DNA of 64,000 bases from Streptomyces sp. BA2 (GCF_009769735.1 NZ_WSRO01000002.1:1178001-1242000), one strand, 5' to 3'. Counted from the first letter of the stretch, positions 1-9,386 are shown. Notes: generated from the letters alone by a model not told the origin. Numbers and translations: made by a program.

Positions 1-872
1 AAGCCGATGCCCTGGTAGCCGAGCGAGGGCGAGTTGAAGAGCTGGAGACCGGGCTCGGTGAGGGCGCTGCGTACGTCGACGGGTGTCATCTGGTCGCCGA
101 TCTGGATGTCGCCGGAGCGCAGATTGGCCAGGCGTACGTTGCCGTCGGGTATCGGCTTGTAGATCACCTTGTCGAGGTGGACCTGGTCGGCCGCGTAGTA
201 GTTGGGGTCCTTGGCGAGCACGATGCGGTCGCCGCCGACGCGCTCCACGTACTTGAACGGGCCCACGCAGGAAGGGTGGTTGGTGAAGTTCTTGCCGTAC
301 TCCTTGAGCGCGGCGGGTGACATCACCATGCCGGAGCGGTCCGCGAGGACGGCCGTGAGCGGGACGTAGGCCTGCTTGAGCGTGAGCTTCACCGTGTACG
401 GGCCTGTCGCCTTCGCCCCGGCGAGCGGGGCGAGTTCGGTGGCGCGCGCCGAGCCCGGGAGGTCGCGGTGGCGCAGCAGTGAGGTGACGGCGGCGTCCGC
501 GTCCAGCTTGGTGCCGTCGCTGAACTTCAAGCCCTTGCGCAGGCCGAAGGTGACGGTGCGTCCGTCCTTCGACGTCTTGGGCAGGGCCGTGGCGAGCTGC
601 GGGATCACGGTCCCGTGCTCGTCGATGTCGTAGAGCTTCTCGCACATCCCGGCGAAGACGGTGCGGCCCACGAGGGTCTGCGCGAGGGTCGGATCGAGCT
701 TGTCCGGGTCGGCGTTGAGGGCGACGGTGAGGGTGCCGCCGTCACGCACGGGACGGTCGTCGGTCATGCGCTCAGCGCCGACCTCGGTGGCCGAGGACTG
801 CAAGGAGCCGCAGCCCGCCGTCATGGACATCACCAGGGCAACTGCCGCGAGGGCAACCGCTTTTCGGCGCAC
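1..872 (-). CDS. ABC transporter substrate-binding lipoprotein, family 5 (partial)
   Basis: The 3' part runs off the left edge of the window; about 290 residues are visible. The GTG at 872 has a GGCGGAGG ribosome site 9 nt upstream. The N-terminus is a lipoprotein signal (basic RRK, hydrophobic AVALAAVALVMSM, lipobox-like TAGC). After it come the features of peptide/nickel solute-binding proteins: a GGTLTVAL strand, DPDKLDPT and an FGLRKGLKFSDGT segment. It probably captures a peptide or similar solute outside the membrane for an ABC importer whose other genes would lie to the left. Substrate is unknown. Confidence 0.85.
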   Translation of the reverse strand, partial: MRRKAVALAAVALVMSMTAGCGSLQSSATEVGAERMTDDRPVRDGGTLTVALNADPDKLDPTLAQTLVGRTVFAGMCEKLYDIDEHGTVIPQLATALPKTSKDGRTVTFGLRKGLKFSDGTKLDADAAVTSLLRHRDLPGSARATELAPLAGAKATGPYTVKLTLKQAYVPLTAVLADRSGMVMSPAALKEYGKNFTNHPSCVGPFKYVERVGGDRIVLAKDPNYYAADQVHLDKVIYKPIPDGNVRLANLRSGDIQIGDQMTPVDVRSALTEPGLQLFNSPSLGYQGIG

Positions 873-1082
873 GAGTAGGTACCTCCGCCAGGGTGGTTCC
901 GGACTGATCGTGGACGATCAAGGAATACGGCAGAACGTATTTCGCATACAGTCCGCACACAAGAGGCCCGTCCGGATGCCGGACCGGATTTGATGAAGAT
1001 TGAATAACCGGCCGCGACAAATGGCTGCACGCTACACGCAGCGGACTTTCCGTCCATCAAGGGACGAGCCGTCCCCGTGCCG

Positions 1083-1150
1083 CTCGCCGGGCCGTTGTCA
1101 GTCCGCTCACCGGCCGTTGTCAGTCCACTCGCCGGGCCGTTGTCAGTGCC
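1083..1150. repeat. three 22-23 bp tandem repeats containing TTGTCAG
   Basis: Three head-to-tail imperfect units (1083-1105, 1106-1127, 1128-1150) share CTCGCCGGGCCGTTGTCAGT. The third unit runs into a promoter-like sequence for the VOC gene. They may be duplicated promoter or regulator half-sites. Otherwise 873-1202 shows no gene. Confidence 0.8.
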
Positions 1151-1162
1151 CCGCGCTAGTCT
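1140..1162 (+). promoter_or_regulatory. candidate PafBC/RecA-independent DNA-damage promoter
   Basis: The sequence reads TTGTCAGTG, then 8 nt, then TAGTCT. This fits the actinobacterial RecA-NDp/PafBC consensus TTGTCRGTG-N8-TAnnnT exactly. It lies about 40 nt before the VOC gene start at 1203, which suits a promoter. The match is seen directly; DNA-damage control is inferred. Confidence 0.5.
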
Positions 1163-1202
1163 CCGCGCAACTGACCGTTCCACCCCGTTCCGGGAGGTTT
1201 TC

Positions 1203-1616
1203 ATGGTCTCGCGTCTCAACCCGTATCTCAGCTTCGGCGGCGATGCCCGCCAGGCGCTGGAGTTCTATAAAGAGGTATTCGGCGGCGACCTCGCGCTCAA
1301 CACCTTCGGCGAAGCCGGCCAGCAGGACAGTCCGGCCGCCGACAAGATCATGCACGGCATGCTGGAGGCGCCCAACGGCTTCACCCTGATGGGCGCGGAC
1401 ACCCCGCCGGGCATGGACCACACCCCGGGCAACAACTTCTCGGTGAGCCTCAGCGGAGACGACGAGGCCGAGCTCCGCGGCTACTGGGAGAAGCTGTCCG
1501 CCGGCGGCTCGGTGTCCGTTCCGATGGAGAAGCAGATGTGGGGCGACGTCTTCGGCATGTGTACGGACCGCTTCGGCATCCCCTGGATGGTCAACATCAG
1601 CGAGCCGCAGAGCTGA
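1203..1616 (+). CDS. VOC family (PhnB/glyoxalase-like) protein
   Basis: This 137-residue protein begins SRLNPYLSFGGDARQALEFY and later has KIMHGML, MGADTPPGM and DRFGIPWMVN. These are typical of PhnB-like members of the vicinal-oxygen-chelate superfamily (two beta-alpha-beta-beta-beta modules). The ATG at 1203 was chosen because GGGAGG lies just upstream; longer frames run into the tandem repeats. Function within the superfamily (resistance, isomerase or unknown) cannot be read from sequence. The upstream element suggests damage-inducible expression. Confidence 0.85.
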   Translation: MVSRLNPYLSFGGDARQALEFYKEVFGGDLALNTFGEAGQQDSPAADKIMHGMLEAPNGFTLMGADTPPGMDHTPGNNFSVSLSGDDEAELRGYWEKLSAGGSVSVPMEKQMWGDVFGMCTDRFGIPWMVNISEPQS

Positions 1617-1729
1617 CCGCCCACCCGCAGAGTTGAACGCTCCGTGACCGGGGCCCGCCTCCGCCAGGCCCCGGTCGCGGCCTCCGAGCAGCGCGCCTAC
1701 CGTGTGACGGGGGCGTTTGGAGGCCATCG

Positions 1730-3145
1730 ATGGACCGCTCGCCCGCGCCGGAACCCTTCGAGGCCGTGCAGTCGGCCGGCTCACCACCACCGGCCGCCCC
1801 ACAGCTGAGCGGCGGGCGGCACGAGCACCGCTGGCTGATACTCGGGGTCGTGAGGATCGCCCAGCTGATGGTGGTCCTCGACGCGACGATCGTGAACATC
1901 GCGCTGCCCTCGGCCCAGCGGGACCTCGGGTTCAGCGACGGCAACCGAGGGGGGCACCTCCCGCGCCCTTCAGGCGTGGGGGCGGATCGTCACCGCGTAC
2001 GCCCTCGCCTTCGGCAGCCTGCTGCTCCTCGGTGGACGCATCGCCGACCTGGTGGGCCGCAAGCTGGTCTTCCTCGCCGGGCTCGGCGGCTTCGCGCTCG
2101 CCTCGGCCCTCGGCGGCGCGGCGACCAGTTTCACCATGCTGGTGGTGGCCCGCGCGCTCCAGGGCGTGTTCGGCGCGCTCCTCTTTCCCTGCTCACCACG
2201 ACGTTCACGGACCCCAAGGAACGCGCGAAGGCGTTCGGCATCTACGGCGCCATCGCGGGCGCGGGCGGCGCCGTCGGACTGCTCCTGGGCGGCGTCCTGA
2301 CCGAGTATCTGGACTGGCGCTGGTTCTGCGTCGTCTACGGCTTCTCGAACGCCGAGACGCACGCCTGGAGCGACGTCGACACCTGGGGGTTCCTGGTGGT
2401 CGGCGCCGTCCTGGTGGCGGCCTTCGCCTGGTGGCAGACGCGGGCCTCGCATCCGCTGCTCCCGCTGCGCGTGGTGCTCGACCGGGACCGCGGAGCGTCG
2501 TTCCTCGCGATGTTCATCTCCGGCGCCGGCATGTTCGGTGTCTTCCTGTTCCTGACGTACTACCTCCAGCAGATCCTCGGCTACACACCGGTCAAGACGG
2601 GGCTCGCGTTCCTGCCGATGGTCGCCGTGATGGTGGTGATCTCGGTCGTCACGACCAACGTGCTCGTGCCGCGGTTCGGCGCCAAGCCGATCGTGCCGCT
2701 CGGCATGGGGCTCGCGGCGGCCGCGATGGCCTGGCTCACCGCCCTCGACGTGCACAGCGGCTACGCGGCCCACGTGCTGCCGCCGCTGCTCGTCGCCGGT
2801 CTCGGGCTCGGCCTGGTCTTCGCCCCCGCGATGAGCATGGCGACCGCGGGCGTCGCCGCGCACGACGCGGGTGTGGCGTCGGCGATGGTCAACACAAGCC
2901 AGCAGGTGGGCGGTTCGATCGGCACGGCCCTGCTCAACTCCCTCGCGACGAGCGCCGCAGCCGACTACCTCGTGGGCAGGCAGCCGACGCCCCAGGTGAA
3001 GGCCCGGCCCGCGATGGAGAGTTACTCGACCGCGTACACGTGGTCGGCGGTCTTCTTCGCGATCGGACTGATCGTTACGGTCGTGCTGTACCGCAGGGGC
3101 GCCCCGGCCCACTCGGACGCGGGCGGCGGCGCGGTGCACATGTAG
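1730..3145 (+). pseudogene. DHA2-family MFS exporter, frameshifted and internally deleted
   Basis: The product starts as a normal DHA2 drug exporter (TM1 with MVVLDATIVNIALPSAQ). Near 1946-1985 a hairpin-forming insert replaces the expected QW codons and shifts the frame; the true frame (IVTAYALAFGSLLLLGGRIADLVGRK) then runs in another phase to about 2187. A second shift at the TTTCCCTGCTCACC stretch restores the original phase (LLTTTFTDPKERAKAFG). Near 2325-2340 the normal DWRW...N(V/I)P segment is joined directly to VYGFS, so about 40 residues around TM6 are missing. The rest to 3145 looks intact. Three lesions argue for a decayed gene rather than one sequencing error. The intact paralogue follows 16 bp downstream. 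Confidence 0.75.
1946..1985. repeat. hairpin insert inside the MFS pseudogene
   Basis: A stretch with GGGGGCACCTCCC and a 10-bp stem (1958-1967 with 1973-1982, including G-U pairs) sits exactly where the MFS reading frame breaks. It resembles short GC-rich dispersed palindromes often seen between Streptomyces genes. Whether it recurs elsewhere in this genome cannot be seen here. Confidence 0.5.
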
Positions 3146-3161
3146 GACGGACGGAGGGCCG

Positions 3162-4682
3162 ATGGCAACCGAATCCGAGGCTTCAGCGACACAAGACGCC
3201 GGCGGGGGTGTCGCGCTGGCCTCGGCACGGGGCCGCTGGGTGCTCGCCTGCGCCGTTCTCGCCTCAGGCATGGCCATGCTGGACGGCACGGTGGTCAACG
3301 TCGCTCTGCCCACCCTCGGCCGCGACCTGGACACGTCGATCGCGTCCCTGCAGTGGGTCGTCAACGCCTACATGCTCACGCTCTCGGCGCTGCTGCTGCT
3401 CGGCGGAGCGCTCGGCGACCGCATCGGACGGCGGCGCACCCTGGTCATCGGCGTGGTGTGGTTCGCCGTGGCCTCCGCGCTCTGCGGGCTCGCGCAGGAC
3501 GCCGGAACGCTCATCGCGGCACGGGCGTTGCAGGGCATCGGCGGTGCGCTCCTGACGCCGGGATCACTGGCCTTGGTGCGTACGTCGTTCCGGCCACAGG
3601 ACCAGGCACGTGCGGTGGGCGCCTGGTCGGGGCTCGGCGGGGTCGCGGGCGCCATCGGGCCGTTCCTGGGCGGCTGGCTGATCGACGGCCCCGGCTGGCG
3701 GTGGATCTTCCTGATCAACGTGCCGCTGGCGGCGCTCGTGCTCTTCGCGGTGCGCCATGTGCCGGAGAGTCGGGCCGAAGGCGCCGCGGAGAAGCCGTTC
3801 GACGTGACGGGGGCGGGCCTGGCGGCGCTGTTCCTGGCGGGCATCAGCTTCTCGCTGATCGGCGCCGCGGGGGACTCGTCGAAGGCGGCGGCGGTCCTGC
3901 CGGGGCTCGGCGGAATCGCGGCGGGCGTCGCCTTCGTCGTGGTGGAGCACCGCCGCCGCAACCCGATGCTGCCGCTCTCCCTCTTCCGCTCCCGCCTGTT
4001 CAGCGCGGCCAACGTCATGACGCTGTGCCTGTACGCGGCCATCGGCGGGCTCTTGTTCATGCTGCCGGTGCAGTTGCAGACGACGCTCGGCTACGACGCG
4101 CTGCAGGCCGGCACGGCGACGCTGCCGATCACGGTCCTGATGCTGCTGCTCTCGGCCGCGGCAGGGGATCTGTCACGGCGGGTCGGGCCCACCCTGCCGC
4201 TGGTCGCCGGGCCGCTCATCGCGGCCGCCGGGGCGCTCCTGATGCTGCGGATCGAGCCCGGCGCCGCGTACGTCACGGAGGTCCTGCCCGCGGTGGTGGT
4301 CCTCGGCCTGGGGATGAGTGTGTTCGTGGCTCCGCTGACGGCGACGGTCCTCGCCTCGGTCGACGCGGGGCGCGCGGGACTGGCGAGCGGCGTCAACAAC
4401 ACCGCGGCGCGGGTGGCCCAGATGCTGGTCGTCGCCGCGCTGCCGCTCGCGGTGGGCCTTTCCGGCACGGCGTACGCGGATCCGGACGCGCTGAACTCGG
4501 CATTCGGCAAGGCGGCCGTGGGCTGCGCGGGTCTTTTCGTCCTCGCGGCGGCAGCGGCGGCGTTCTTCATCCGCCCGCGTCCTGCCGCCTGGCACGAGGA
4601 CGCGGGGAACACGCCACGCTGCAAGTCCCATCTGGGCGTAGCTGCACCGCCGTTGGAGCCGGGCAAGGACTGTGCGGGGTAG
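3162..4682 (+). CDS. DHA2-family MFS multidrug exporter (EmrB/QacA type)
   Basis: This 506-residue protein is predicted to have 14 transmembrane helices. TM1 carries MLDGTVVNVALPTLGRDL, motif A is GGALGDRIGRRR, and motif C-like GGVAGAIGPFLGGWLID is followed by GWRWIFLINVPLA, all standard for DHA2 proton antiporters. The ATG follows GGAGG by a few bases. It probably expels drugs or an endogenous metabolite. It is intact, unlike its upstream neighbour. The extra charged tail after the last helix (from about residue 480) is not typical. Confidence 0.9.
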   Translation: MATESEASATQDAGGGVALASARGRWVLACAVLASGMAMLDGTVVNVALPTLGRDLDTSIASLQWVVNAYMLTLSALLLLGGALGDRIGRRRTLVIGVVWFAVASALCGLAQDAGTLIAARALQGIGGALLTPGSLALVRTSFRPQDQARAVGAWSGLGGVAGAIGPFLGGWLIDGPGWRWIFLINVPLAALVLFAVRHVPESRAEGAAEKPFDVTGAGLAALFLAGISFSLIGAAGDSSKAAAVLPGLGGIAAGVAFVVVEHRRRNPMLPLSLFRSRLFSAANVMTLCLYAAIGGLLFMLPVQLQTTLGYDALQAGTATLPITVLMLLLSAAAGDLSRRVGPTLPLVAGPLIAAAGALLMLRIEPGAAYVTEVLPAVVVLGLGMSVFVAPLTATVLASVDAGRAGLASGVNNTAARVAQMLVVAALPLAVGLSGTAYADPDALNSAFGKAAVGCAGLFVLAAAAAAFFIRPRPAAWHEDAGNTPRCKSHLGVAAPPLEPGKDCAG

Positions 4683-4696
4683 CGGTGCCGGGAGTG

Positions 4697-5176
4697 TCAG
4701 ACCGCCGCGTCGGGGGCGTCACGCACGAAGAGGGTGACCGACACGCTCTCCTTGAAGCCGTTGCGCCGCATCAGCGAGGCGGAGGCGGTGTTGCGCGACT
4801 CGACGTCGGTCACCACGGCCGTGGCACCGGCGGCGGTCAGCGTCGCGCAACAGGCCTGCACCAGATGGCTGGCGACACCCTGCCCCTGATAGGCGGGTGC
4901 GCTGGCGATCCACTCCAGGTTCCCCCAGTCCGCACGCTGGTCGAACCCCATCGAGCCGCAGACGAACCCGGCGAGCGCGTCACCGTCGAGCGCCACCCAG
5001 CAGGAGGAGGCATCGGCGTCCAAGTGCCGGGCGATCGCCGAAAGCGACCAGGACGTGTACGGCTTCACCGAGGTGTCGTACAGCTCACGCCCCAGGGTGA
5101 GGACGTCGGCCAGATGAGTGGGAGCCATCCGTTCGAGAACGATCGGAGACCGCTGATGCGCGGCGGCGGCTGACAT
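4697..5176 (-). CDS. GNAT-family N-acetyltransferase
   Basis: The protein has 159 residues. The acetyl-CoA loop is seen as SAPAYQGQGVASHLVQ, preceded by GFVCGSM and followed by TDVESRNTASASLMRRNGF, the usual end of the GNAT fold. The start at 5176 is preferred because GGGAGG lies upstream; a longer frame to 5269 gives a low-complexity N-terminus. Substrate is unknown. Confidence 0.85.
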   Translation of the reverse strand: MSAAAAHQRSPIVLERMAPTHLADVLTLGRELYDTSVKPYTSWSLSAIARHLDADASSCWVALDGDALAGFVCGSMGFDQRADWGNLEWIASAPAYQGQGVASHLVQACCATLTAAGATAVVTDVESRNTASASLMRRNGFKESVSVTLFVRDAPDAAV

Positions 5177-5352
5177 AGGACCTCCCGGGTCGCTGGCGGC
5201 CGGGACCCGCGCGGGGCGGGACGGTGACCGGCTGCTTCTCACGCTATGAGGGCCCGGGGCGTCGCGCACTCCAGGACCGACCGCCCCGGGCCCCCGGCCG
5301 AACCGAGGAGCCCTTTAACAGACTGCTGTTGTGAGCGCCTATCGTGGTGCGC

Positions 5353-6288
5353 ATGTCCGCTCCTGAGCTGATCCGCATCGTCTCCCGTTCCTCCCCCATG
5401 GCGCTGGCCCAGGTGGAGCGCGTACGCGCCGAACTCGCCGCCCTGCACCCCGGGATCCGTACGGAGGTCGTGCCGGTCACGACCTCCGGGGACCGCTGGA
5501 TGGGAGACCTCGCGAAGCTCGGCGGCAAGGGCGCCTTCACCAAGGAGGTCGACGCGGCGCTGCTCGCCGGGGAGGCGGACCTCGCGGTGCACTGCGTCAA
5601 GGACGTACCGGCGGACCGGCCGCTTCCGGCGGGCACCACCTTCGCCGCGTTCCTCAAGCGGGACGATATCCGCGACGCGCTCATCCACCCGGGCGGTCTC
5701 ACCCTGGACGAGCTGCCCGCGGGGACCCGCATCGGCACGTCGTCAGTGCGCCGCATCGCCCAACTCGCCGCTTCCCACCCGGAGTTGGAATGCGTCCCGA
5801 TGCGCGGGAACGCCGGGCGCCGGATGGAGAAGCTGGCCGCGGGCGACGCGGACGCGCTGCTGCTCGCGGTGTCGGGGCTCGAGCGCATCGACCGCATGGA
5901 CGTCGTCACCGAAGTCCTGTCGGTGGAGACGATGTGCCCGCCGATCGGCGCGGGAATCCTGGCCCTGCAGTGCCGCGAGGACGACACGGAGACCATCGAC
6001 GCCGTGTCGGGCCTCGGCGACCCCGACGCCTGGCGGGAGGCCACCGCCGAGCGCATGTTCCTGCACGTCCTCCAGGGGCACTGCAACTCCCCCATCGCCG
6101 GGTACGCGCGCTGCGAGCGGGGCGGCGACCTTTCGCTGCGCGCCCGGGTGTTCACCCCGGACGGCAAGACGGTCCTGAACGCCCACGAGTGGGCCGGGCC
6201 GCTGGACCCGGCGACGCTCGGCACGTCGGTGGCGGTGACGCTGCTGCGCCAGGGGGCGCGCGAGCTCATCGACTCCATCGCGCACTGA
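5353..6288 (+). CDS. hydroxymethylbilane synthase-like (porphobilinogen deaminase), divergent copy
   Basis: HemC joins four porphobilinogen units in tetrapyrrole synthesis. The catalytic Asp loop (AVHCVKDVP) and the dipyrromethane-anchoring Cys ([11 protein letters not shown]) are both present, as is TSSVRR. However, the normally conserved RGNVDTR loop reads RGNAGRR, and the gene stands apart from other hem genes. It is therefore probably a secondary paralogue of the housekeeping hemC. Starts GTG 5344/5347 or ATG 5353 are possible; none has a strong ribosome site. Length (311 residues) is normal. Confidence 0.8.
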   Translation: MSAPELIRIVSRSSPMALAQVERVRAELAALHPGIRTEVVPVTTSGDRWMGDLAKLGGKGAFTKEVDAALLAGEADLAVHCVKDVPADRPLPAGTTFAAFLKRDDIRDALIHPGGLTLDELPAGTRIGTSSVRRIAQLAASHPELECVPMRGNAGRRMEKLAAGDADALLLAVSGLERIDRMDVVTEVLSVETMCPPIGAGILALQCREDDTETIDAVSGLGDPDAWREATAERMFLHVLQGHCNSPIAGYARCERGGDLSLRARVFTPDGKTVLNAHEWAGPLDPATLGTSVAVTLLRQGARELIDSIAH

Positions 6289-6383
6289 GGTCCGCCGGGA
6301 ACTCCGAGGTCACCCGGCCGGACTCGTGGCGCACTGATCCGGCGGAGGCCTTGACCCGCAGCCGCCCCGAACGAAAGTCTTCG

Positions 6384-7247
6384 ATGCACCGCCCGCACCA
6401 CCCGTACAACCCGCACCGCTCGCGCACGGCCCGGCTTGCGGTCTGCGCCGCCGCCCTTTTCCTGACCGCCGCCTGCGCGACCGACGACGGCGGGGACACC
6501 CCGGCCGCCACGGACGGGGCGGACGCCGTGCGTACGCCCAAGGCCAACGCCGTCTTCGACTACCAACTCGGCGGCCCGTACCCACCTGACGACGCCGTGC
6601 GGGCGGTCTCCCGCGACCGCTCCGCCGAGCCGGCCAAGGGCCTGTACAACGTGTGTTACGTCAATGCCTTCCAGACCCAGCCGGGCGACGCCATCACCTG
6701 GTGGAAGAAGAACCACCCCGACCTGCTCCTGAAGGACGACGACGGCTCGCTGGTGGTCGACGACGACTGGGACGAGCCGCTCCTGGACATCTCCACGCCC
6801 GGCAAGCGCCGGGAACTGATGGACGTCGTCGGGCCGTGGATCGACGGCTGCGCGGAGTCGGGCTACGACGCCGTGGAGCCCGACAACCTGGACTCCTACG
6901 AGCGTTCCGACGAGCTCCTCACGCCCGAACACGCCGCCGCCTTCGCCAAGTTGCTCGCCGAACGGGCCCACGGCCGCGGCCTTGCCATCGCCCAGAAGAA
7001 CACCACCGACCTCCTCCCCGAGCGCGCCCGCATCGGGTTCGACTTCGCCGTCGTCGAGGAGTGCGCGGCGTACAAGGAGTGCGGCGACTTCGCCGACGCC
7101 TACGACGACAAGGTCTTCGCCGTCGAGTACACGCGCAAGGACTACCGCAACGCCTGCGACGCCTGGGGCCCTCGGCTGTCCGTCACCCTGCGCGACCGCG
7201 ACGTCAGCTCCGAGGGCACGAAGGGCTACGTCTTCGCGCAGTGCTGA
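6384..7247 (+). CDS. GH114-type (endo-alpha-1,4-polygalactosaminidase-like) lipoprotein
   Basis: The 287-residue precursor has an Arg/His-rich N-terminus, a hydrophobic stretch and the lipobox LTAACA, so it should be lipid-anchored outside the cell. The mature part shows the family hallmarks FDYQLGG, LYNVCYVNAFQTQ, DISTPGKRRELMDVV, YDAVEPDNLDSY and LAIAQKN, matching GH114/TM1410-like barrels. It probably acts on galactosaminogalactan-like polysaccharide, as inferred from the family. A terminator-like hairpin follows at once. Confidence 0.8.
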   Translation: MHRPHHPYNPHRSRTARLAVCAAALFLTAACATDDGGDTPAATDGADAVRTPKANAVFDYQLGGPYPPDDAVRAVSRDRSAEPAKGLYNVCYVNAFQTQPGDAITWWKKNHPDLLLKDDDGSLVVDDDWDEPLLDISTPGKRRELMDVVGPWIDGCAESGYDAVEPDNLDSYERSDELLTPEHAAAFAKLLAERAHGRGLAIAQKNTTDLLPERARIGFDFAVVEECAAYKECGDFADAYDDKVFAVEYTRKDYRNACDAWGPRLSVTLRDRDVSSEGTKGYVFAQC

Positions 7248-7249
7248 GG

Positions 7250-7280
7250 CCCGTGAGCGCTTCTGACCGGCCCTCACGGG
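7250..7280 (+). terminator. terminator hairpin after the GH114 gene
   Basis: Perfect 8-bp arms CCCGTGAG/CTCACGGG (7250-7257, 7273-7280) enclose 15 nt, directly after the stop codon. The remaining bases to 7554 show no convincing gene. Confidence 0.55.
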
Positions 7281-7554
7281 AGCCGATCGAGCTGCTTGCC
7301 GGCCACCGCGCCGACCCCTCCGGGGTGCGCCGAGTGCGTCGAACACGTCCTGGCAGCCCGGACCGGGCACCAGAACCCGCGGATCGTACTGGGGAACGGG
7401 CCCCTGCACGGGTGCGCTGCCGATCCGCGGCACATCCCCCTCCCGCAGCCAAGAGGGACTTCAGCTCGCGGCTCCACCACCCAGCCGGCCCGACGGGGGC
7501 GGTCGGATAACGTCTGCATGCCTGACCGGGCGTTCCGCTGCCGAGGAGCCGACG

Positions 7555-8829
7555 ATGAGCACTCCACCCGCCGCCACGAACTCCTCCCGCCTGCAACGGC
7601 GACTAGGGGTGAGTGACGCGGTGTTCATCGGCCTGGGGTCGATGATCGGGGCGGGGATCTTCGCCGCGTTCGCGCCCGCCGCCCGTGCCGCGGGCTCGGG
7701 ACTGCTCGTCGGCCTTGCGGTCGCTGCCGTGGTCGCCTACTGCAACGCCACCTCGTCGGCCCGGCTCGCGGCCCGCTACCCCGCCTCCGGCGGCACCTAC
7801 GTCTACGGCCGTGAACGGCTCGGCGACTTCTGGGGCTACCTCGCGGGCTGGGGCTTCATCATCGGCAAGACCGCCTCCTGCGCGGCCATGGCCCTCACCG
7901 CGGGCGCGTACGCCTGGCCCGGCCACGAACGCCCGGTGGCGATCGCCGCCGTGGTCGCCCTGACCGCCGTCAACTACGTCGGCATCCAGAAGACCGCGTG
8001 GCTGACCCGCACCATCGTCGCCCTCGTCCTGGCCGTCCTTGCCGCTGTCGTGGTCGCCTCCTTCACCGGCGGTCACACCGACGCCGCCCGGCTGGAGTTG
8101 AGCGGCGACGCGAGCGTGGGCGGCGTGCTGCAGGCCGCCGGGCTGCTGTTCTTCGCCTTCGCCGGATACGCGCGCATCGCCACGCTCGGCGAGGAGGTCC
8201 GCGACCCGCGGCGCACCATCCCGCGCGCGATCCCTCTCGCCCTGAGCATCACTCTGGTGGTGTACGCGGCGGTCGCCACCGCCGTCCTTGCCGTACTCGG
8301 CCCCAGCGGCCTGGCCGAAGCGACCGCGCCCCTCGCGGACACGGTGCGCGCGGCCGGGGTGCCCGCTCTGGCCCCGGTGGTGCGCATCGGCGCCGCCGTC
8401 GCCGCGCTCGGCTCGTTGCTCGCCCTGATCCTCGGCATCTCGCGGACGACGCTGGCGATGGCCCGGGACCGTCACCTGCCGCACGCGCTGGCCGCCGTCC
8501 ATCCCCGCTTCAACGTCCCCCACCGGGCCGAACTCGCCGTCGGGGCGGTCGTGGTGGGCCTCGTCTCCTTCGCCGACCTGCGCGGCGCGATCGGTTTCTC
8601 CTCCTTCGGGGTGCTCGCCTACTACGCCATCGCCAACGCCGCGGCCTGGACCCTGGCGCCGGGCGAAGGCCGCCCGCCGCGCGCCGTCCCCGTCCTCGGC
8701 CTGGCCGGCTGCCTGCTCCTGGCCTTCAGCCTCCCGCTCTCCTCCACCGTCTCCGGCGCCGCCGTTCTGGCCGCGGGTGCGGTCGCCTACTTCGTACGCC
8801 GGTTCGTACGCCGGAAAGCGGGGCGCTGA
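7555..8829 (+). CDS. APC-superfamily amino acid permease
   Basis: This 424-residue membrane protein has about 12 helices. The start of TM1 reads GLGSMIGAGIFAAF, the substrate-binding GSMIGAGIF motif of APC transporters. ARYPASGGTYVYGRERLG and the FAFAGYARIATLGEEVRDPRRTIPRAI segment are also typical of cationic or neutral amino acid permeases. The ATG follows a GAGGAG ribosome site. Substrate cannot be assigned. Confidence 0.9.
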   Translation: MSTPPAATNSSRLQRRLGVSDAVFIGLGSMIGAGIFAAFAPAARAAGSGLLVGLAVAAVVAYCNATSSARLAARYPASGGTYVYGRERLGDFWGYLAGWGFIIGKTASCAAMALTAGAYAWPGHERPVAIAAVVALTAVNYVGIQKTAWLTRTIVALVLAVLAAVVVASFTGGHTDAARLELSGDASVGGVLQAAGLLFFAFAGYARIATLGEEVRDPRRTIPRAIPLALSITLVVYAAVATAVLAVLGPSGLAEATAPLADTVRAAGVPALAPVVRIGAAVAALGSLLALILGISRTTLAMARDRHLPHALAAVHPRFNVPHRAELAVGAVVVGLVSFADLRGAIGFSSFGVLAYYAIANAAAWTLAPGEGRPPRAVPVLGLAGCLLLAFSLPLSSTVSGAAVLAAGAVAYFVRRFVRRKAGR

Positions 8830-8832
8830 GGA

Positions 8833-8865
8833 GGCCGACCCGGCCGGGGGAGGTCCGGGTCGGCC
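8833..8865. terminator. bidirectional terminator between convergent genes
   Basis: Perfect 11-bp arms GGCCGACCCGG/CCGGGTCGGCC enclose 11 nt, placed between the permease stop and the stop of the convergent small membrane gene. Confidence 0.75.
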
Positions 8866-8893
8866 CCGTTCTGGGTGGGGCGGTGCGGCCGGG

Positions 8894-9298
8894 TCAGGCC
8901 GTACGGCGCGTGCGGGACAGGACCATCCCGCTGAGGACGATGGCGATCAACGCGATCACCATGGCCACGACGGCCCCGCCTCGGCCGTTGCCGCTGCCCA
9001 CCCCGCCGTCGGAGCCGGTCAGTTGCACCACGCCGATGACGATGCCGATCAGTGCCACGACCGGGGCCACCATGGCGCCGCCCCGGCCGTTGCCGTTACC
9101 GATGCGGCCGGCGGACTGGGCCAGCGCGAGGCCGCCGATGACCACGCTGATCAGCGCCACCACCATGGCGATCATGGCCCCGCCTCGTCCGGAGCCGCCC
9201 TCGTCGGCGGCCGAGACCTGCGCGGCTGCCGGTGTGGCGAGCACCAACCCTCCGAGCACGGCGGCTGCGGTAGCGGTGAGCAAGTTACGGACGGACAT
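8894..9298 (-). CDS. small secreted/membrane repeat protein (DUF6223-like)
   Basis: The 134-residue protein starts with a signal peptide (LLTATAAAVLGGLVLATPAAAQ, ending AAA-Q). It then has three similar modules of about 35 residues, each a Gly/Asn/Arg hinge (GSGRGGAMIA, GNGRGGAMVA, GNGRGGAVVA) followed by one hydrophobic helix. The last ends in an RTRR stop-transfer. The start at 9298 has AGGGG upstream. Function is unknown. The DUF6223 family assignment is from memory and not certain. Confidence 0.7.
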   Translation of the reverse strand: MSVRNLLTATAAAVLGGLVLATPAAAQVSAADEGGSGRGGAMIAMVVALISVVIGGLALAQSAGRIGNGNGRGGAMVAPVVALIGIVIGVVQLTGSDGGVGSGNGRGGAVVAMVIALIAIVLSGMVLSRTRRTA

Positions 9299-9386
9299 CG
9301 GGGACCCCTTCGGTTGCCTGGCAGGTACTGGCGTGAGCGTATGTACCGGCGGGGTCGGGGGGCGTCCTACAGGAGTTGGCAATAAG

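Noticed and set aside
873..1202. CRISPR-like array
   Set aside because: Only three short adjacent repeats without spacers; better explained as promoter repeats.
1717..3555. Long Arg-rich open frame overlapping both MFS genes
   Set aside because: Low-complexity Arg/Ala/Pro product, a shadow of the MFS genes in a GC-rich genome.
5244..7433. 729-codon minus-strand open frame across hemC and the GH114 gene
   Set aside because: No domain pattern; the plus-strand genes have clear motifs.
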